Source of the DNA: Prevotella sp.
GTDB taxonomy: Bacteria; Bacteroidota; Bacteroidia; Bacteroidales; Bacteroidaceae
Assembly: GCA_017557405.1 (NCBI GenBank)
Contig: JAFYYV010000028.1
Coordinates: 1-64,000, forward strand
Direction: 5' to 3'
DNA: 64,000 nucleotides
Below are positions 1 to 8,243 of the stretch, piece by piece. Both the position numbers and the translations under genes were made by a program. A model generated the notes under the pieces. It did not search any database. It was not told the origin of the DNA and saw only the letters and a program-made list of their open reading frames with translations. The stretch's first letter is position 1, and every line of letters begins with the position of its first letter.

Positions 1-873
1 ACTGACAGTGAAGGCGCCAGTGTCAATCATCACTTCTTCTGAACCCTCGGGAGAACGGGAAAGCCTTTTGACAATGCCATCCACACCCTGCACCAGTTCG
101 GGCCATTCGGAAATGCTCTGCTTGAACGACTCAATATCCTCGTCTTTTAAGGTCAGTTCATCGATGCCGAGATCCAAGGCAGAGATAAGGGCTTCGGACT
201 GGGACTTGAATCCTTCGTCGGAATACCTGTTGTCGAAAATGGAGGTCGAGCGGGTCTCTGGGAAGATGACGTGCAGTTTGGTAGTCAGCCAGAGGAAAGC
301 ATCGGTCATCTGACTGTTCTTCACCACATCGTGCTTCGACAGCATCAGTTCGTTGCCCTTCAGCAAATTGTCTTCTAACAGAGAAATCAGCAGTTTGTTC
401 TTTGCCTCGTCTTTTTTGTTGCCAGACAACTTGATATTGGTCTTGCCTGTCTGTGCATCATACTTACGCTCAAACACGCACACGGGCTTCTTAATGGTAG
501 AATACAGCCATTCCTCCATGCAGAGTGTGCCGCGATAGCTCACTCCGTATGAATACTGGTCTGACTCGGTGCCAAATTCCACTTCAATGGTAACTGGCAT
601 TTCCGGATCGTTGTACTTGTTGGCATCCCTGAAGGCGGTGGGGGGCAGACTTCCAACAGCAACCATCGTCTGCAGTCGGCCAAGCGCTTTGACCAGACAC
701 GACTTTCCTGCACCATTGGCACCATAGATAACTGCTGTGCGCAACACATTGGCACCACGGTCTTGGTTGTGGACATGCCAGTCCTTCCTGCGGACATTCG
801 ATGACGGCAACATATTGAACTCCGTTTCCTGTCCGTATGACCTAAAATTCGTCGTTACAATCCTAATAAGCAT
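1..873 (-). CDS. AAA-family ATPase, 3' end cut by window edge
   Basis: Read on the complement from an ATG at 871-873, the frame stays open for 291 codons to the window edge, so the C-terminus is missing. The N-terminus (MLIRIVTTNFRSYG) resembles the first strand of SMC/OLD/RloA-type ATPases, and a Walker A motif GANGAGKS lies at residues 51-58. The signature and Walker B regions would be beyond the edge. A minus-strand promoter-like TAACTTTG (897-904) ends about 24 bases before the ATG and supports this start. In Bacteroidetes such stand-alone ATPases are often defence genes (RloA/AbiL-like) followed by a small nuclease gene; that neighbour would be outside the window, so the role is inference. 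Confidence 0.8.
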   Translation of the reverse strand, partial: MLIRIVTTNFRSYGQETEFNMLPSSNVRRKDWHVHNQDRGANVLRTAVIYGANGAGKSCLVKALGRLQTMVAVGSLPPTAFRDANKYNDPEMPVTIEVEFGTESDQYSYGVSYRGTLCMEEWLYSTIKKPVCVFERKYDAQTGKTNIKLSGNKKDEAKNKLLISLLEDNLLKGNELMLSKHDVVKNSQMTDAFLWLTTKLHVIFPETRSTSIFDNRYSDEGFKSQSEALISALDLGIDELTLKDEDIESFKQSISEWPELVQGVDGIVKRLSRSPEGSEEVMIDTGAFTVS

Positions 874-896
874 AGTGAAATATATTTGATTTGGCG

Positions 897-904
897 CAAA
901 GTTA
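897..904 (-). promoter_or_regulatory. -7 promoter element of the AAA ATPase gene
   Basis: On the complement the sequence is TAACTTTG, matching the Bacteroidetes -7 consensus TAnnTTTG. I see no clear -33 TTTG at the right distance. The remaining gap up to the repeat at 1187 shows no gene, only A/T-rich sequence. Confidence 0.5.
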
Positions 905-1186
905 CGAAAAAATCGTTATAGAACGCTCGTTTTTCTTCATCTTTTTGAATAGTTTAACCGTTTTTCGCTGAATATTGCGTTTTTTTATGTTTTGGAGAAG
1001 CATTTTATACAGGAAATGGGGTGTATTCCCCTTTTATATAGTTTATCTAAAGCTATTTTAGAGTTACACCCTTGAAGGATTTGACATGGGGCTGGATTCT
1101 TACGAGTTTCTTCGAGTGCTACCATTTATACCGTTGTTCTTTTCGGATAGAAAAAGGCTCCACAATGCACAAATTCGCCACTTTTG

Positions 1187-1304
1187 AGGTTTAATAAAGT
1201 TAAAAACGTTAAATCTTCATCTTTTTCTGCATTTATAGAATCTACGTCACCACTTTTCTACCGTTTAAGATGTAAATCTCTGATATAAAGCGATTTGCAA
1301 ATAC
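1187..1304 (+). repeat. 118-bp leader repeat, copy A (pairs with 31419-31536)
   Basis: Ungapped alignment with 31419-31536 gives 97 identities in 118 positions by hand count. A core of about 30 bases around GAATCTACGTC and CACTTTTCTACCGTTT is almost invariant. Both copies are in the same orientation and both run directly into a start-less BspA leucine-rich-repeat fragment. Read on the complement, both encode the same short C-terminal tail (xLNGRKVxT then stop), which may or may not be meaningful. Confidence 0.8.
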
Positions 1305-1940
1305 TCTTATTGCTCCAGTCTCATCTCCGTGACCATCCCCAACTCTGTGACCAGCATAGGATTCAATGCTTTCCAGAGTTGCTCTAGTCTCACCTCCGTG
1401 ACCATAGGCAACTCTGTGATCAGCATAGGAAACGAAGCCTTCAAAGATTGCTCCAGTCTCACCTCCGTGACCATAGGCAACTCTGTGACCAGCATCGGAA
1501 ACTATGCTTTCTCTGGCTGTTCCAGTCTCACCTCGATAGACATCCCCAACTCCGTGACCAACATTGGAGAGTATGCTTTCTCTGGCTGCTCCAGTCTCAC
1601 CTCCGTGACCATCCCCAACTCCGTGACCAGCATTGGAGGCCATGCTTTCCTAAATTGTTCCAGTCTCACCTCCGTGACCATCCCCACCTCCGTGACCAGC
1701 ATAGGAGAGTGGGCTTTCGACCGCTGCATCAAACTGACCTCCATAGACATCCCCAACTCCGTGACCAGCATTGGAAAAGGTGCTTGCTGGGCATGCTCTA
1801 GTCTCACCTCCGTGACCATAGGCAACTCTGTGACCAGTATTGGAGAGAGTGCTTTCTCTAATTGCATAAGTCTCACCTCTGTGACCATCCCCAACTCTGT
1901 GACCAGCATTGGAAGCGAAGCTTTCCTAAATTGTATTTAG
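1290..1940 (+). pseudogene. BspA-type leucine-rich repeat fragment (LRR_5), no start codon
   Basis: About nine tandem 23-residue repeats of the form [19 protein letters not shown]..CS, the Treponema/BspA-type surface LRR. The frame is open from 1290, just after a TAA at 1287-1289, and has no ATG, no signal peptide and no C-terminal anchoring domain; only an internal GTG at 1329 could start it. It ends abruptly at TAG (1938-1940) inside a repeat. The N-terminus of a real BspA gene is replaced by the 118-bp leader repeat. It is either a decayed gene or a silent LRR cassette that could recombine with an expressed bspA gene. The long open frames on the complement here are products of the repeat. 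Confidence 0.8.
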
Positions 1941-2032
1941 AGACCTCTAAACAACCATAAACAATGAAAAACATATAGAGATAAGCCTTTGTATATCAGC
2001 TACTTTTAGATTTTAACACTTCAGGCTTGCTT

Positions 2033-2064
2033 TTTGCTGGTTCTCAAAAATCCGCTTACCTTTG
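2033..2064 (+). promoter_or_regulatory. Consensus Bacteroidetes promoter
   Basis: TTTG at 2033-2036, 20 bases, then TACCTTTG at 2057-2064: an exact match to the -33/-7 consensus. It points toward the phased TTGAC array and the helix-turn-helix gene at 2313, giving a leader of about 240 bases that contains the array. Confidence 0.65.
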
Positions 2065-2114
2065 CAACGCATTTCTACCGCGGAGAATTTTGAGGGCTTT
2101 TATTTTGCCATCTC

Positions 2115-2258
2115 GTGGACAGGGTTGACAAAGGTTGACAAGAGTGGACAACGGTTGACTGAGGAACGAGAGGGAAAGAAGCAAGGAAGTGACCTCATTT
2201 GAAGAACGTGACATCGTGGAATGAGTTGACAATGGGTGTCAATGATTGACGAAAGTTC
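2115..2258 (+). repeat. Two clusters of TTGAC-like sites at 10-bp spacing
   Basis: At 2121-2160 four consecutive 10-mers end in TTGACA, TTGACA, TGGACA and TTGACT, with a preceding GTGGAC at 2115-2120. A second cluster at 2225-2258 has TTGAC, TGTCA, TTGAC and TTCAC again 10 bases apart. A 10-base period places every site on the same face of the helix. The array lies between a promoter and the multi-HTH/integrase genes, where arm-type integrase sites or excisionase sites are expected, but no binding protein can be assigned from sequence. Confidence 0.6.
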
Positions 2259-2312
2259 ACTCCGTGGCGGTTTGCATGAAATTGATTGTAAAACCACATA
2301 AAAAGGAGTCAA

Positions 2313-3299
2313 ATGAGAAAGACAAGAAAATGTGCTTTTTGCGGCAAGGAGTTCACTTGCAACAGCGGCTCGCAGAGGTATTGCTCAGAACATTGTGCCG
2401 AGGCGGCAAAGGCTCAGCGCAAGAAGAGACAACAGGACTTTTTGAAGGCTGTCCAGCCTGTTATAGACATTGCCAGCCAGGAGTATCTCACATTCTCCAA
2501 GGCAGCCATCCTCATGGGATGCTCCCGTCAGTATGTTTACAAGTTGGTAAACGAGGGTAAACTACCTGCATCACGAATCAGCAACCGAATGGCATTTATC
2601 CGTAAGGCAGACATTGAGAAAATGCTTGCAGGAAATCCCTATCATAGAGTGTTGTCTGGTGCTTCGTTAAACAAACCAAGCAAGAAACCATCTCATTTGT
2701 CTTCTTCCCTTTCGTCGAGGAAAGACAAGAACCACATACCAGAAATTGATATGCGGTCATCAGAACCACTTGAATACATCTCTGGCGAGGACGTTATGGC
2801 TATCTACAAGGTTAAGAAGTCGTGGCTCTATGTTTCAGCCAAGAGGAACAACATACCCATGTGTAAGATAGCCGGCAAGAACTACTATAGCCGAAAGCAC
2901 ATGGATGCGCTCTTCGGAGTGACAGCCGAGGTTGAAGCCTTGACCGAATGGCTCACCACCGAGGAGGCAGAAGTTCTCTATTCCACGACCAAGGAATCAC
3001 TTCGCACCCAAGCCTATCGCCGCCATATTCCCACCAAGCGAGAATATGGCAAGACCTATTATTCAAAGAAACATCTTGATGACATCTTCCGTCCCGACCT
3101 GAAAGCGAGTGATGCCTATTACACCACAGCCGAAGCTGCCGAGAAGTACGGCATGACCAAGAGCAACATCTGCGTTATCGTCAAGACGAACAACCTCACG
3201 AAGGTGAAAGTCGGAGTGCAGTACCTCATTGTCAAGGAGGAATTAGACCGAATAATGGCAAGCAGACTGGCTCAATTCGGGGCTTACAGGCTCCAATAA
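2313..3299 (+). CDS. Zinc-finger protein with four excisionase-like helix-turn-helix domains
   Basis: 328 aa. The N-terminus has a CxxC...CxxxC zinc-binding pattern (CAFC ... CSEHC, residues 7-29). Four MerR/excisionase-type wings follow: YLTFSKAAILMGCSRQYVYK, EYISGEDVMAIYKVKKSWLY, WLTTEEAEVLYSTTKESL and YYTTAEAAEKYGMTKSNI, three of them ending in the typical YY/FI-x-K/R-x-x-(I/L) strand. Tandem HTH proteins beside a tyrosine integrase are common in Bacteroidales mobile elements and usually act as excision or directionality factors or as regulators of int. The gene sits between the phased array and the integrase. Start: ATG at 2313 after AAAAGGAGTC, a reasonable ribosome-binding sequence. Confidence 0.85.
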   Translation: MRKTRKCAFCGKEFTCNSGSQRYCSEHCAEAAKAQRKKRQQDFLKAVQPVIDIASQEYLTFSKAAILMGCSRQYVYKLVNEGKLPASRISNRMAFIRKADIEKMLAGNPYHRVLSGASLNKPSKKPSHLSSSLSSRKDKNHIPEIDMRSSEPLEYISGEDVMAIYKVKKSWLYVSAKRNNIPMCKIAGKNYYSRKHMDALFGVTAEVEALTEWLTTEEAEVLYSTTKESLRTQAYRRHIPTKREYGKTYYSKKHLDDIFRPDLKASDAYYTTAEAAEKYGMTKSNICVIVKTNNLTKVKVGVQYLIVKEELDRIMASRLAQFGAYRLQ

Positions 3300-3317
3300 T
3301 GCCCAATAATAAGCATC

Positions 3318-3386
3318 AACTGCGTGAAAGTGCAATTATCCATGAGTTATGAATGGGTAAGTTGGCCACTCTTCCATCACGCAGTT
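3318..3386. repeat. 10-bp inverted repeat upstream of the integrase
   Basis: AACTGCGTGA at 3318-3327 and its exact complement TCACGCAGTT at 3377-3386, 49 bases apart, lie in the gap before the integrase. This could be an operator or part of the recombination site; nothing in the sequence decides between them. Confidence 0.5.
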
Positions 3387-3443
3387 ACTTTGCACTCGTG
3401 GAGAAACGCTCCACCATGATTTCTAACAATAAAAGATATTAGT

Positions 3444-4607
3444 ATGAGTAACATTTGCAAGACAGTAACCTTGCGTACGCGTAAGATAAAGAAAGGTACG
3501 CAACTGAGCTTCTACCTTGACTACTACCCCGGCTACAGGGACGAGTCAACCATGAAGGTACAGCGACATGAGTCGCTTGGCATCTACATCTTTGCCAAGC
3601 CCAAGAACCAGCGTGAGCGTGACTACAACGAGCGCATGACGGAGAAAGCCGAGGCACTGCGCTGCCGCCGCTATGAGAGCATCGTGAACGAACGCTACGA
3701 CTTCTTTGACCGAGAGAAGGAGAAAGGCAGTTTCCTCGCATGGTTCAAGAAGAAGGCCGATGCCAGGAACACCAAGTGGCAGAACGTCTATAAGCATTTC
3801 GAAACCTTCTGCGAAGGCAAATGCACTTTCGGGGAGATAGACGTTGACCTGTGCAACAAGTTCAGGGAGTACCTTTATACTGCTCCACAGACCATCCACA
3901 AGAAGCAGAGGCTGCACACCAACACTATTGCTGGCTACTGGTCAACTTTCCGAGCCGTTCTCCACACAGCCTATCGCGACCATAAGATCAAGGAGAATCC
4001 AAATGGATTCCTTGAAAGGATAGACACCATCCCTACGGAGAAGGAACACCTCTCACAGCCGGAACTCGTAAAACTTGCCAACACCGACTGCAAAGAACCT
4101 GTGTTGAAGAAGGCTTTCCTCTTCTCCTGCCTCACTGGACTCAGAAAGAGCGACGTCAAGGCGCTGACATGGAAGAAGATTCAGCCATACGGAGATGGAG
4201 GCATGTATATCACTGTGCGTATGCAGAAGACTCAGCAGCTTGTGAACAACCCAGTCAGCGAAGAGGCTCTTGAACTCATTGGCTTCTATGACGGAGAACA
4301 CGAACCCTATGCAAAAGTCTTCCCCGACTTCAAGGACAAGATGACAGGAACCACCTTGAAGAACTGGCTGAATGCAGCGGGCATCACCAAACATATCACC
4401 TTCCATTGCGCCCGTCATACCTTCGGCTCCTTGCAGGTTGATGCAGGTACGGGTATCTACACCGTACAACACATGCTCGGACACAAGAACGTGGAAACCA
4501 CTCAAATCTATGCTAACATGGCTGACGAGAGTAAGCGCGAGTCGGTCAACCGCATCACGTTGAAGCCAAAGATAACTCCGCAACTGAAAGTCGTCGGGCA
4601 GGGCTAA
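3444..4607 (+). CDS. Tyrosine recombinase (integrase) of a mobile element
   Basis: 387 aa. Residues 1-85 carry the Bacteroidetes-type N-terminal arm-binding region, followed by the SAM-like core-binding domain (about 90-190). The catalytic domain has all expected residues: Arg in LTGLRKSDV, Lys in RMQKTQQ, HxxR in HCARHTF, His in LGHKN and the nucleophile Tyr in TTQIYANM. It catalyses integration and excision of the element. The gene follows the multi-HTH protein and ends before a strong terminator at 4677. No tRNA target or att core is visible in the window, so the exact ends of the element remain unassigned. Confidence 0.95.
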   Translation: MSNICKTVTLRTRKIKKGTQLSFYLDYYPGYRDESTMKVQRHESLGIYIFAKPKNQRERDYNERMTEKAEALRCRRYESIVNERYDFFDREKEKGSFLAWFKKKADARNTKWQNVYKHFETFCEGKCTFGEIDVDLCNKFREYLYTAPQTIHKKQRLHTNTIAGYWSTFRAVLHTAYRDHKIKENPNGFLERIDTIPTEKEHLSQPELVKLANTDCKEPVLKKAFLFSCLTGLRKSDVKALTWKKIQPYGDGGMYITVRMQKTQQLVNNPVSEEALELIGFYDGEHEPYAKVFPDFKDKMTGTTLKNWLNAAGITKHITFHCARHTFGSLQVDAGTGIYTVQHMLGHKNVETTQIYANMADESKRESVNRITLKPKITPQLKVVGQG

Positions 4608-4676
4608 ACCTATTTGTTGGTTCTATTTCTTCGAGAAATGAAACCAAAGATGCTTTTTCTAAGTTGAAAATATGGG

Positions 4677-4711
4677 AAATGAGAACCAATCATTATTGGC
4701 TCTCATTTTTC
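4677..4711 (+). terminator. Rho-independent terminator of the integrase gene
   Basis: Stem AAATGAGAACCAAT (4677-4690) and ATTGGCTCTCATTT (4695-4708), 13 of 14 pairs with one G-U, four-base loop CATT, then TT and a short T-rich run. It is nearly symmetrical, so it may work in both directions. Confidence 0.8.
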
Positions 4712-4861
4712 GTTATACCTTTGTCAAGCAAACAAACAACTGCGAAAAAGGAGGAAAAGGCCAAGTGTGAAAATCATACTCACTTCAAGTATGATTCACA
4801 AATAAACATAAATCTCTGGCCTACAGACGAAAAGACTATACGTCATAAGCAAAATTCTTCT

Positions 4862-4869
4862 TAACTTTG
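4862..4869 (+). promoter_or_regulatory. -7 element TAACTTTG upstream of 4912
   Basis: TAACTTTG followed by GCAGCGCG lies 43 bases before the ATG at 4912. The stretch TTTGCA(A/G)CGC also follows the 2057-2064 promoter, suggesting a shared class of promoter in the element. No clear -33 TTTG is seen. Confidence 0.45.
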
Positions 4870-4911
4870 CAGCGCGTTTTCTGAAACAACGAACAATAAC
4901 ACATAAAGACA

Positions 4912-5865
4912 ATGAAAATAGATTCACCATCTTCCATCACTCCACGTGAGGCATCCGTCCGTCTCGAATGGATCTCCACAAGAATACTGCCGGGAGTTGC
5001 AGTACTTCTTCTTTCAATTCCACTGTGCCAGTGGGCTGACTCAAATCTTCCCGATGGCATCGTTCCTGTATCTATCATCTACTTGATGATTGTAATAGCC
5101 CTATGGTCAATGTACATGGCTGTGCAGTATGCTTTCGTGGGAATAGCGCTGACGTGGAAAAACAAGACTCATGCTTGCAATAATCAAACTGCAACAAATG
5201 AAACAACGGCACAGAAACCTGTTTTTCTTTTGGAGGCAATGCCTATTATCAACGAGTCTGAAAACATTGATACCATTTGCAAAGTGGAAACTATTGAAGA
5301 GATAAGCGAGGCTGAGGTTGTTGAAGATGCATGTGTAGCAGAGACTGAAGAACTCACAAAAGAAAACCATGCCAGTTCAACCTACCAGCAAGGTATTGAT
5401 GACTTCTACCAAAGTCAGGCAGAAAGCCAGAAGAAGAAACTGGACACTATTCATGAATACCTTTTATACATCATGTCCCCTTTTGTCTATGAGGAAGACA
5501 TGGACGAGTTCTGTACAGACCTTTTGAGATTTGCCATGGATCACAACTACCGCCCTGAAGCTGAGTGGAAGAAATTCAAGACCAAACTGAGCAGCTTCGA
5601 TGTCCGCCATCTGGTCTGGAGCATTGCAACGAGATTGGGACTTGGCAAAGGCAAGGTTTACAGCAACGATGATTGCGCCTGTTATATCGAGCGTCGTTTT
5701 GCTTCATTATGCGTAACAGCCAGTGGAGAGCCATTGTCGCATAGCACACTCAGGAATCTGACAGTCACATCCAACAGCGACCAGATACATTGTGACATCC
5801 AGGGAGAAGACGGATTGTTATTCCATATCCCTTCACAACTGGGCGTAGAGAAAGACAGAAGATAA
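4912..5865 (+). CDS. Membrane protein of the mobilizable element, function unknown
   Basis: 317 aa. Two hydrophobic segments lie near the N-terminus (about residues 26-43 and 52-78). They are followed by an acidic linker (EEISEAEVVEDACVAETEEL) and a compact soluble C-terminal domain of about 170 residues rich in aromatic residues and histidines. The topology suggests a membrane-anchored protein with a cytoplasmic domain. Proteins of this layout occur between integrase and mobilization genes in Bacteroidales elements, but I do not recognise the domain and assign no function. It has its own promoter and stands alone between two gaps. Confidence 0.75.
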   Translation: MKIDSPSSITPREASVRLEWISTRILPGVAVLLLSIPLCQWADSNLPDGIVPVSIIYLMIVIALWSMYMAVQYAFVGIALTWKNKTHACNNQTATNETTAQKPVFLLEAMPIINESENIDTICKVETIEEISEAEVVEDACVAETEELTKENHASSTYQQGIDDFYQSQAESQKKKLDTIHEYLLYIMSPFVYEEDMDEFCTDLLRFAMDHNYRPEAEWKKFKTKLSSFDVRHLVWSIATRLGLGKGKVYSNDDCACYIERRFASLCVTASGEPLSHSTLRNLTVTSNSDQIHCDIQGEDGLLFHIPSQLGVEKDRR

Positions 5866-6201
5866 ACTTTCTCACCTCTCCTATATCAATACTTAGACAT
5901 CACATATTGGAACCGCATCAGAAACCGAACATTGGTGTGGACCGGATGTGCCTATACCCTTTTGCGCTGAAATCTTGCCCCCAAAAACAGCCGTAATCCC
6001 AATTGTCATTCATTATACTTACATGTTCAATGTTGTCAAAATGACGCTTCAAAATCTCGTTTTATCCACGAATAACAGCCAAAAAGAAGGCTCTACAGCG
6101 TGATTGTTTCGTGATATACCAATTATATAAAAGTGGCTTGCCCTCCGATTCATAACGGGGTTCCTTTGCAGCACGATTCCACTAAAGGGTCGTGTTGTCA
6201 A
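5866..6201 (+). promoter_or_regulatory. Non-coding gap with promoter before the HTH gene
   Basis: No gene is seen in this 336-base stretch. Near its right end TTG at 6138-6140 and TTCCTTTG at 6161-6168, 20 bases apart, fit a Bacteroidetes promoter with one deviation (TT for TA). The element lies inside what would be the N-terminus if an upstream start of the next gene were used, which argues for the ATG at 6202. Confidence 0.5.
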
Positions 6202-6639
6202 ATGATAAAAGATCAAATTACGTTCAATGACCTTCCGCAGGTCATCGCCGAACTTCGGGATGAAGTATCGGGCATGAAGGCGTTACTGCTGAACCTTCAG
6301 AACAGACCAACTCAGCAGAGAGAGAACAGACACCGCCCTGTCACGCCCGAGCAGGTTGCCGAGTACACCAACATTCCCCTTGCGACCATCTATCAGAAAC
6401 TCGCGAACAGGGAAATCCCCGGCTCCAAGCCAGGCAAGCGATGGGTCATCTACCTTGATGAGATAGACAAGTGGCTGGAAGCAAACCGCAAGAATCCCAT
6501 TCCTTTGACGGATGAGGAGCAGAACGCTGCCATCCTTGCATCGCACAAGCGCAAGCCGAACAAGTCCAGCTGGAACGATGAAGGTTTAGCTCGACGAAGT
6601 CAACCTATTGCAAAACCATTTGACGGGGATAAAATCTAA
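6202..6639 (+). CDS. Excisionase-type helix-turn-helix protein
   Basis: 145 aa from the ATG at 6202; the open frame extends upstream to 6133 but that part is not protein-like and overlaps the promoter. A coiled-coil-like N-terminus (DLPQVIAELRDEVSGMKALL) leads into a MerR/excisionase HTH: RPVTPEQVAEYTNIPLATIY, then IPGSKPGKRWVIYLDEIDKW. Such proteins control excision or replication in Bacteroidales elements. The next gene starts 12 bases downstream, so the two are probably co-transcribed. Confidence 0.85.
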   Translation: MIKDQITFNDLPQVIAELRDEVSGMKALLLNLQNRPTQQRENRHRPVTPEQVAEYTNIPLATIYQKLANREIPGSKPGKRWVIYLDEIDKWLEANRKNPIPLTDEEQNAAILASHKRKPNKSSWNDEGLARRSQPIAKPFDGDKI

Positions 6640-6651
6640 AATCAAGCAATT

Positions 6652-7557
6652 ATGTACGACCACAAAATTCATTATTGCTTCACGCTGTCCGAGGGACAGA
6701 TGAAGTATCTACGCAGCAAGAAGTACAAGATTGACCGCATGGAATGCTTCATATCTCTTGTAGAACTTGCTGAACGCGAAACGAAACTGGTACAGATAAG
6801 CAAGACTCAACAAGTTGAAATCTTGCCCGGCCAAGTGATGGTTGACAATACCCGACTTGCCAAGCTATGGGATAAAGACCGCAAGACGGTTCCCAAACTT
6901 ATAAAGGCGATGGAGGCTCTGGGTATTTCCTCTTCACAGAAGGTAGGAGATAACCGCATCCATACGCTTCATGCTTTTTCGGGTTGGTATGTGGATGGCA
7001 TGTTTGTCAAGAATCCCTTCGCAACAAGAAGGAATGCCGATGGCACTGCAATCGTCACCGCGGAAGTTCCACCAGCCAAGGTCATCACTATCGAGGTGCC
7101 AGATGACAGAAACAAAGGTGCGGAAGATTCAGACTTTGATAGCGACAATTCCCAAGTAAGTAGCGTGGGCGTAGTTCCGTCTGCCGATAGCAGGGTTCCC
7201 CATCCATCACCACCATCTAATGATAGTAACAATGTGGGTAAATCTGTGAAGGATGGAAGGACTTCCGATTCTTCTCAGAACAACATTTTCCATCAGTCTG
7301 CTGACATCCCTTCTTCGCATGTAGAAGCCGATGACAGTCAGAAAGATAATGCAAGTCGAACGCAGAGCCAAACTCGTTTGAGCTATGCTGAGACGCAGCT
7401 TATCTTATCTAATGAAGGGAAAAGAAATGATGAGCCATCAGCACAGCAAGAAGGACAATCGCTAAATCCTAACAGCACCTCGTCTGATAACAATGTAGAC
7501 TACAGTCAGAAGTCTAATGGCTATTCCAATCCTAATGGCTTCCATAGCAACGAGTGA
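6652..7557 (+). CDS. Putative winged-helix replication or transfer protein with long Ser/Asn-rich tail
   Basis: 301 aa. Residues 1-115 look folded: YCFTLSEGQMKYLRSKKYKI and then a segment with the flavour of a winged helix (VMVDNTRLAKLWDKDRKTVP ... LGISSSQKV). The remaining 180 residues are low-complexity, rich in Ser, Asn, Asp and Gln, and probably disordered. Location between an HTH protein and the mob genes is typical of a replication or relaxosome accessory gene in Bacteroidales mobilizable elements. The function is inferred from position only. Confidence 0.7.
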   Translation: MYDHKIHYCFTLSEGQMKYLRSKKYKIDRMECFISLVELAERETKLVQISKTQQVEILPGQVMVDNTRLAKLWDKDRKTVPKLIKAMEALGISSSQKVGDNRIHTLHAFSGWYVDGMFVKNPFATRRNADGTAIVTAEVPPAKVITIEVPDDRNKGAEDSDFDSDNSQVSSVGVVPSADSRVPHPSPPSNDSNNVGKSVKDGRTSDSSQNNIFHQSADIPSSHVEADDSQKDNASRTQSQTRLSYAETQLILSNEGKRNDEPSAQQEGQSLNPNSTSSDNNVDYSQKSNGYSNPNGFHSNE

Positions 7558-7847
7558 CAGCCTTGAAGGACTCTGGTCTGCGACCTGCACAACCCAACCA
7601 TCCCAAGGGAAGTTTGCCGATGCAGGATGCCTTACAAGCAGCAAAGCATCTCTAAGCCCTGACGGGAAGTTTGCTGTTAAAAGACCCGCTATTTTAGAGG
7701 GACTTTTCGAGAAATCCTTTTGTAGTACAAAACAGGTGTCCCTGTTTCTGTCCTCCTAAAAGTTTCTCTGGCTACTCGCGGGCTCGCAGACCGTGTCCTT
7801 CTTTCTAACAGTTTTATATTCATTCCCTTTCATTAAAACTCATTGAC
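7558..7847 (+). other. Non-coding region before mob genes, possible oriT
   Basis: No convincing gene in 290 bases; a short open frame at 7517-7759 overlaps the preceding gene and has no homologue-like features. The heptamer-like GGGAAGTTTGC occurs twice (7608 and 7663), and small inverted pieces (GATGC/GCATC) and a GC-rich CTACTCGCGGGCTCGCAG lie just before the MobC-like gene. Bacteroidales elements usually carry oriT here. The nick site cannot be identified by eye. Confidence 0.35.
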
Positions 7848-8243
7848 ATGAAGAAAAAAAAGATAATCAAAAAGAAACCGACCAGAGTACATGCCTTCAG
7901 ATGCACGGATGAAGTCTGGTCACAACTCAAAGAACTTGCCAAGGAATGTGGCATAAGCCTGAACCGCTATCTCACTGAGACAGGCTTGAAGCATCACCCT
8001 CGTCAGAGACTCACCAAGGAAGAAGTCGATGCCTTGAACTCTCTGGCTTATGCCAGGACTGACCTGATAAAAATCAGCAACGTCCTTTCAAAACTGACGG
8101 ATGAGGAAAAGTTGAAGCTTTTCAAGTCGGAGAAGTTTATGACTTGGTGGATAAAGTCTGTTGCAGAACTTGCCCAACATTGGTACAACATCGAAGAGAA
8201 TATCTCATCTCATGTGCTGACCAAGGAAAGGAGTACCCTATGA
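7848..8243 (+). CDS. MobC-like relaxosome accessory protein
   Basis: 131 aa. A very basic N-terminus (MKKKKIIKKKPTRVHAFRCT) leads into a ribbon-helix-helix-like segment (FRCTDEVWSQLKELAKECGI SLNRYLTE), the pattern of MobC/BmgB/MbkC proteins that bind oriT and help the relaxase open it. The stop overlaps the relaxase start (ATGA at 8240-8243), so the two are translationally coupled. Spacing after the gap that may hold oriT agrees with this role. Confidence 0.85.
   Translation: MKKKKIIKKKPTRVHAFRCTDEVWSQLKELAKECGISLNRYLTETGLKHHPRQRLTKEEVDALNSLAYARTDLIKISNVLSKLTDEEKLKLFKSEKFMTWWIKSVAELAQHWYNIEENISSHVLTKERSTL

Noticed and set aside
1187..1304. Type IX sorting tail read on the minus strand of the 118-bp repeat (LNGRKVxT)
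   Set aside because: The upstream minus-strand frame is antisense LRR sequence with no domain, so the tail-like string is more likely coincidence, although it occurs in both copies.
1242..1909. Minus-strand frames through the BspA repeats
   Set aside because: Open only because the 69-bp repeat lacks stops in several frames; the plus-strand LRR consensus is the real signal.
4664..4864. 66-aa plus-strand frame between the integrase and 4912
   Set aside because: It runs through the integrase terminator and the next promoter and has no ribosome-binding site.
6133..6201. Longer N-terminus for the HTH protein at 6202
   Set aside because: The extension overlaps the promoter and is not protein-like (Cys/His/Pro-rich, unlike the family).
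7517..7759. 80-aa plus-strand frame before the mob genes
   Set aside because: It overlaps the end of the previous gene in another frame, has no family features, and lies in the likely oriT region.
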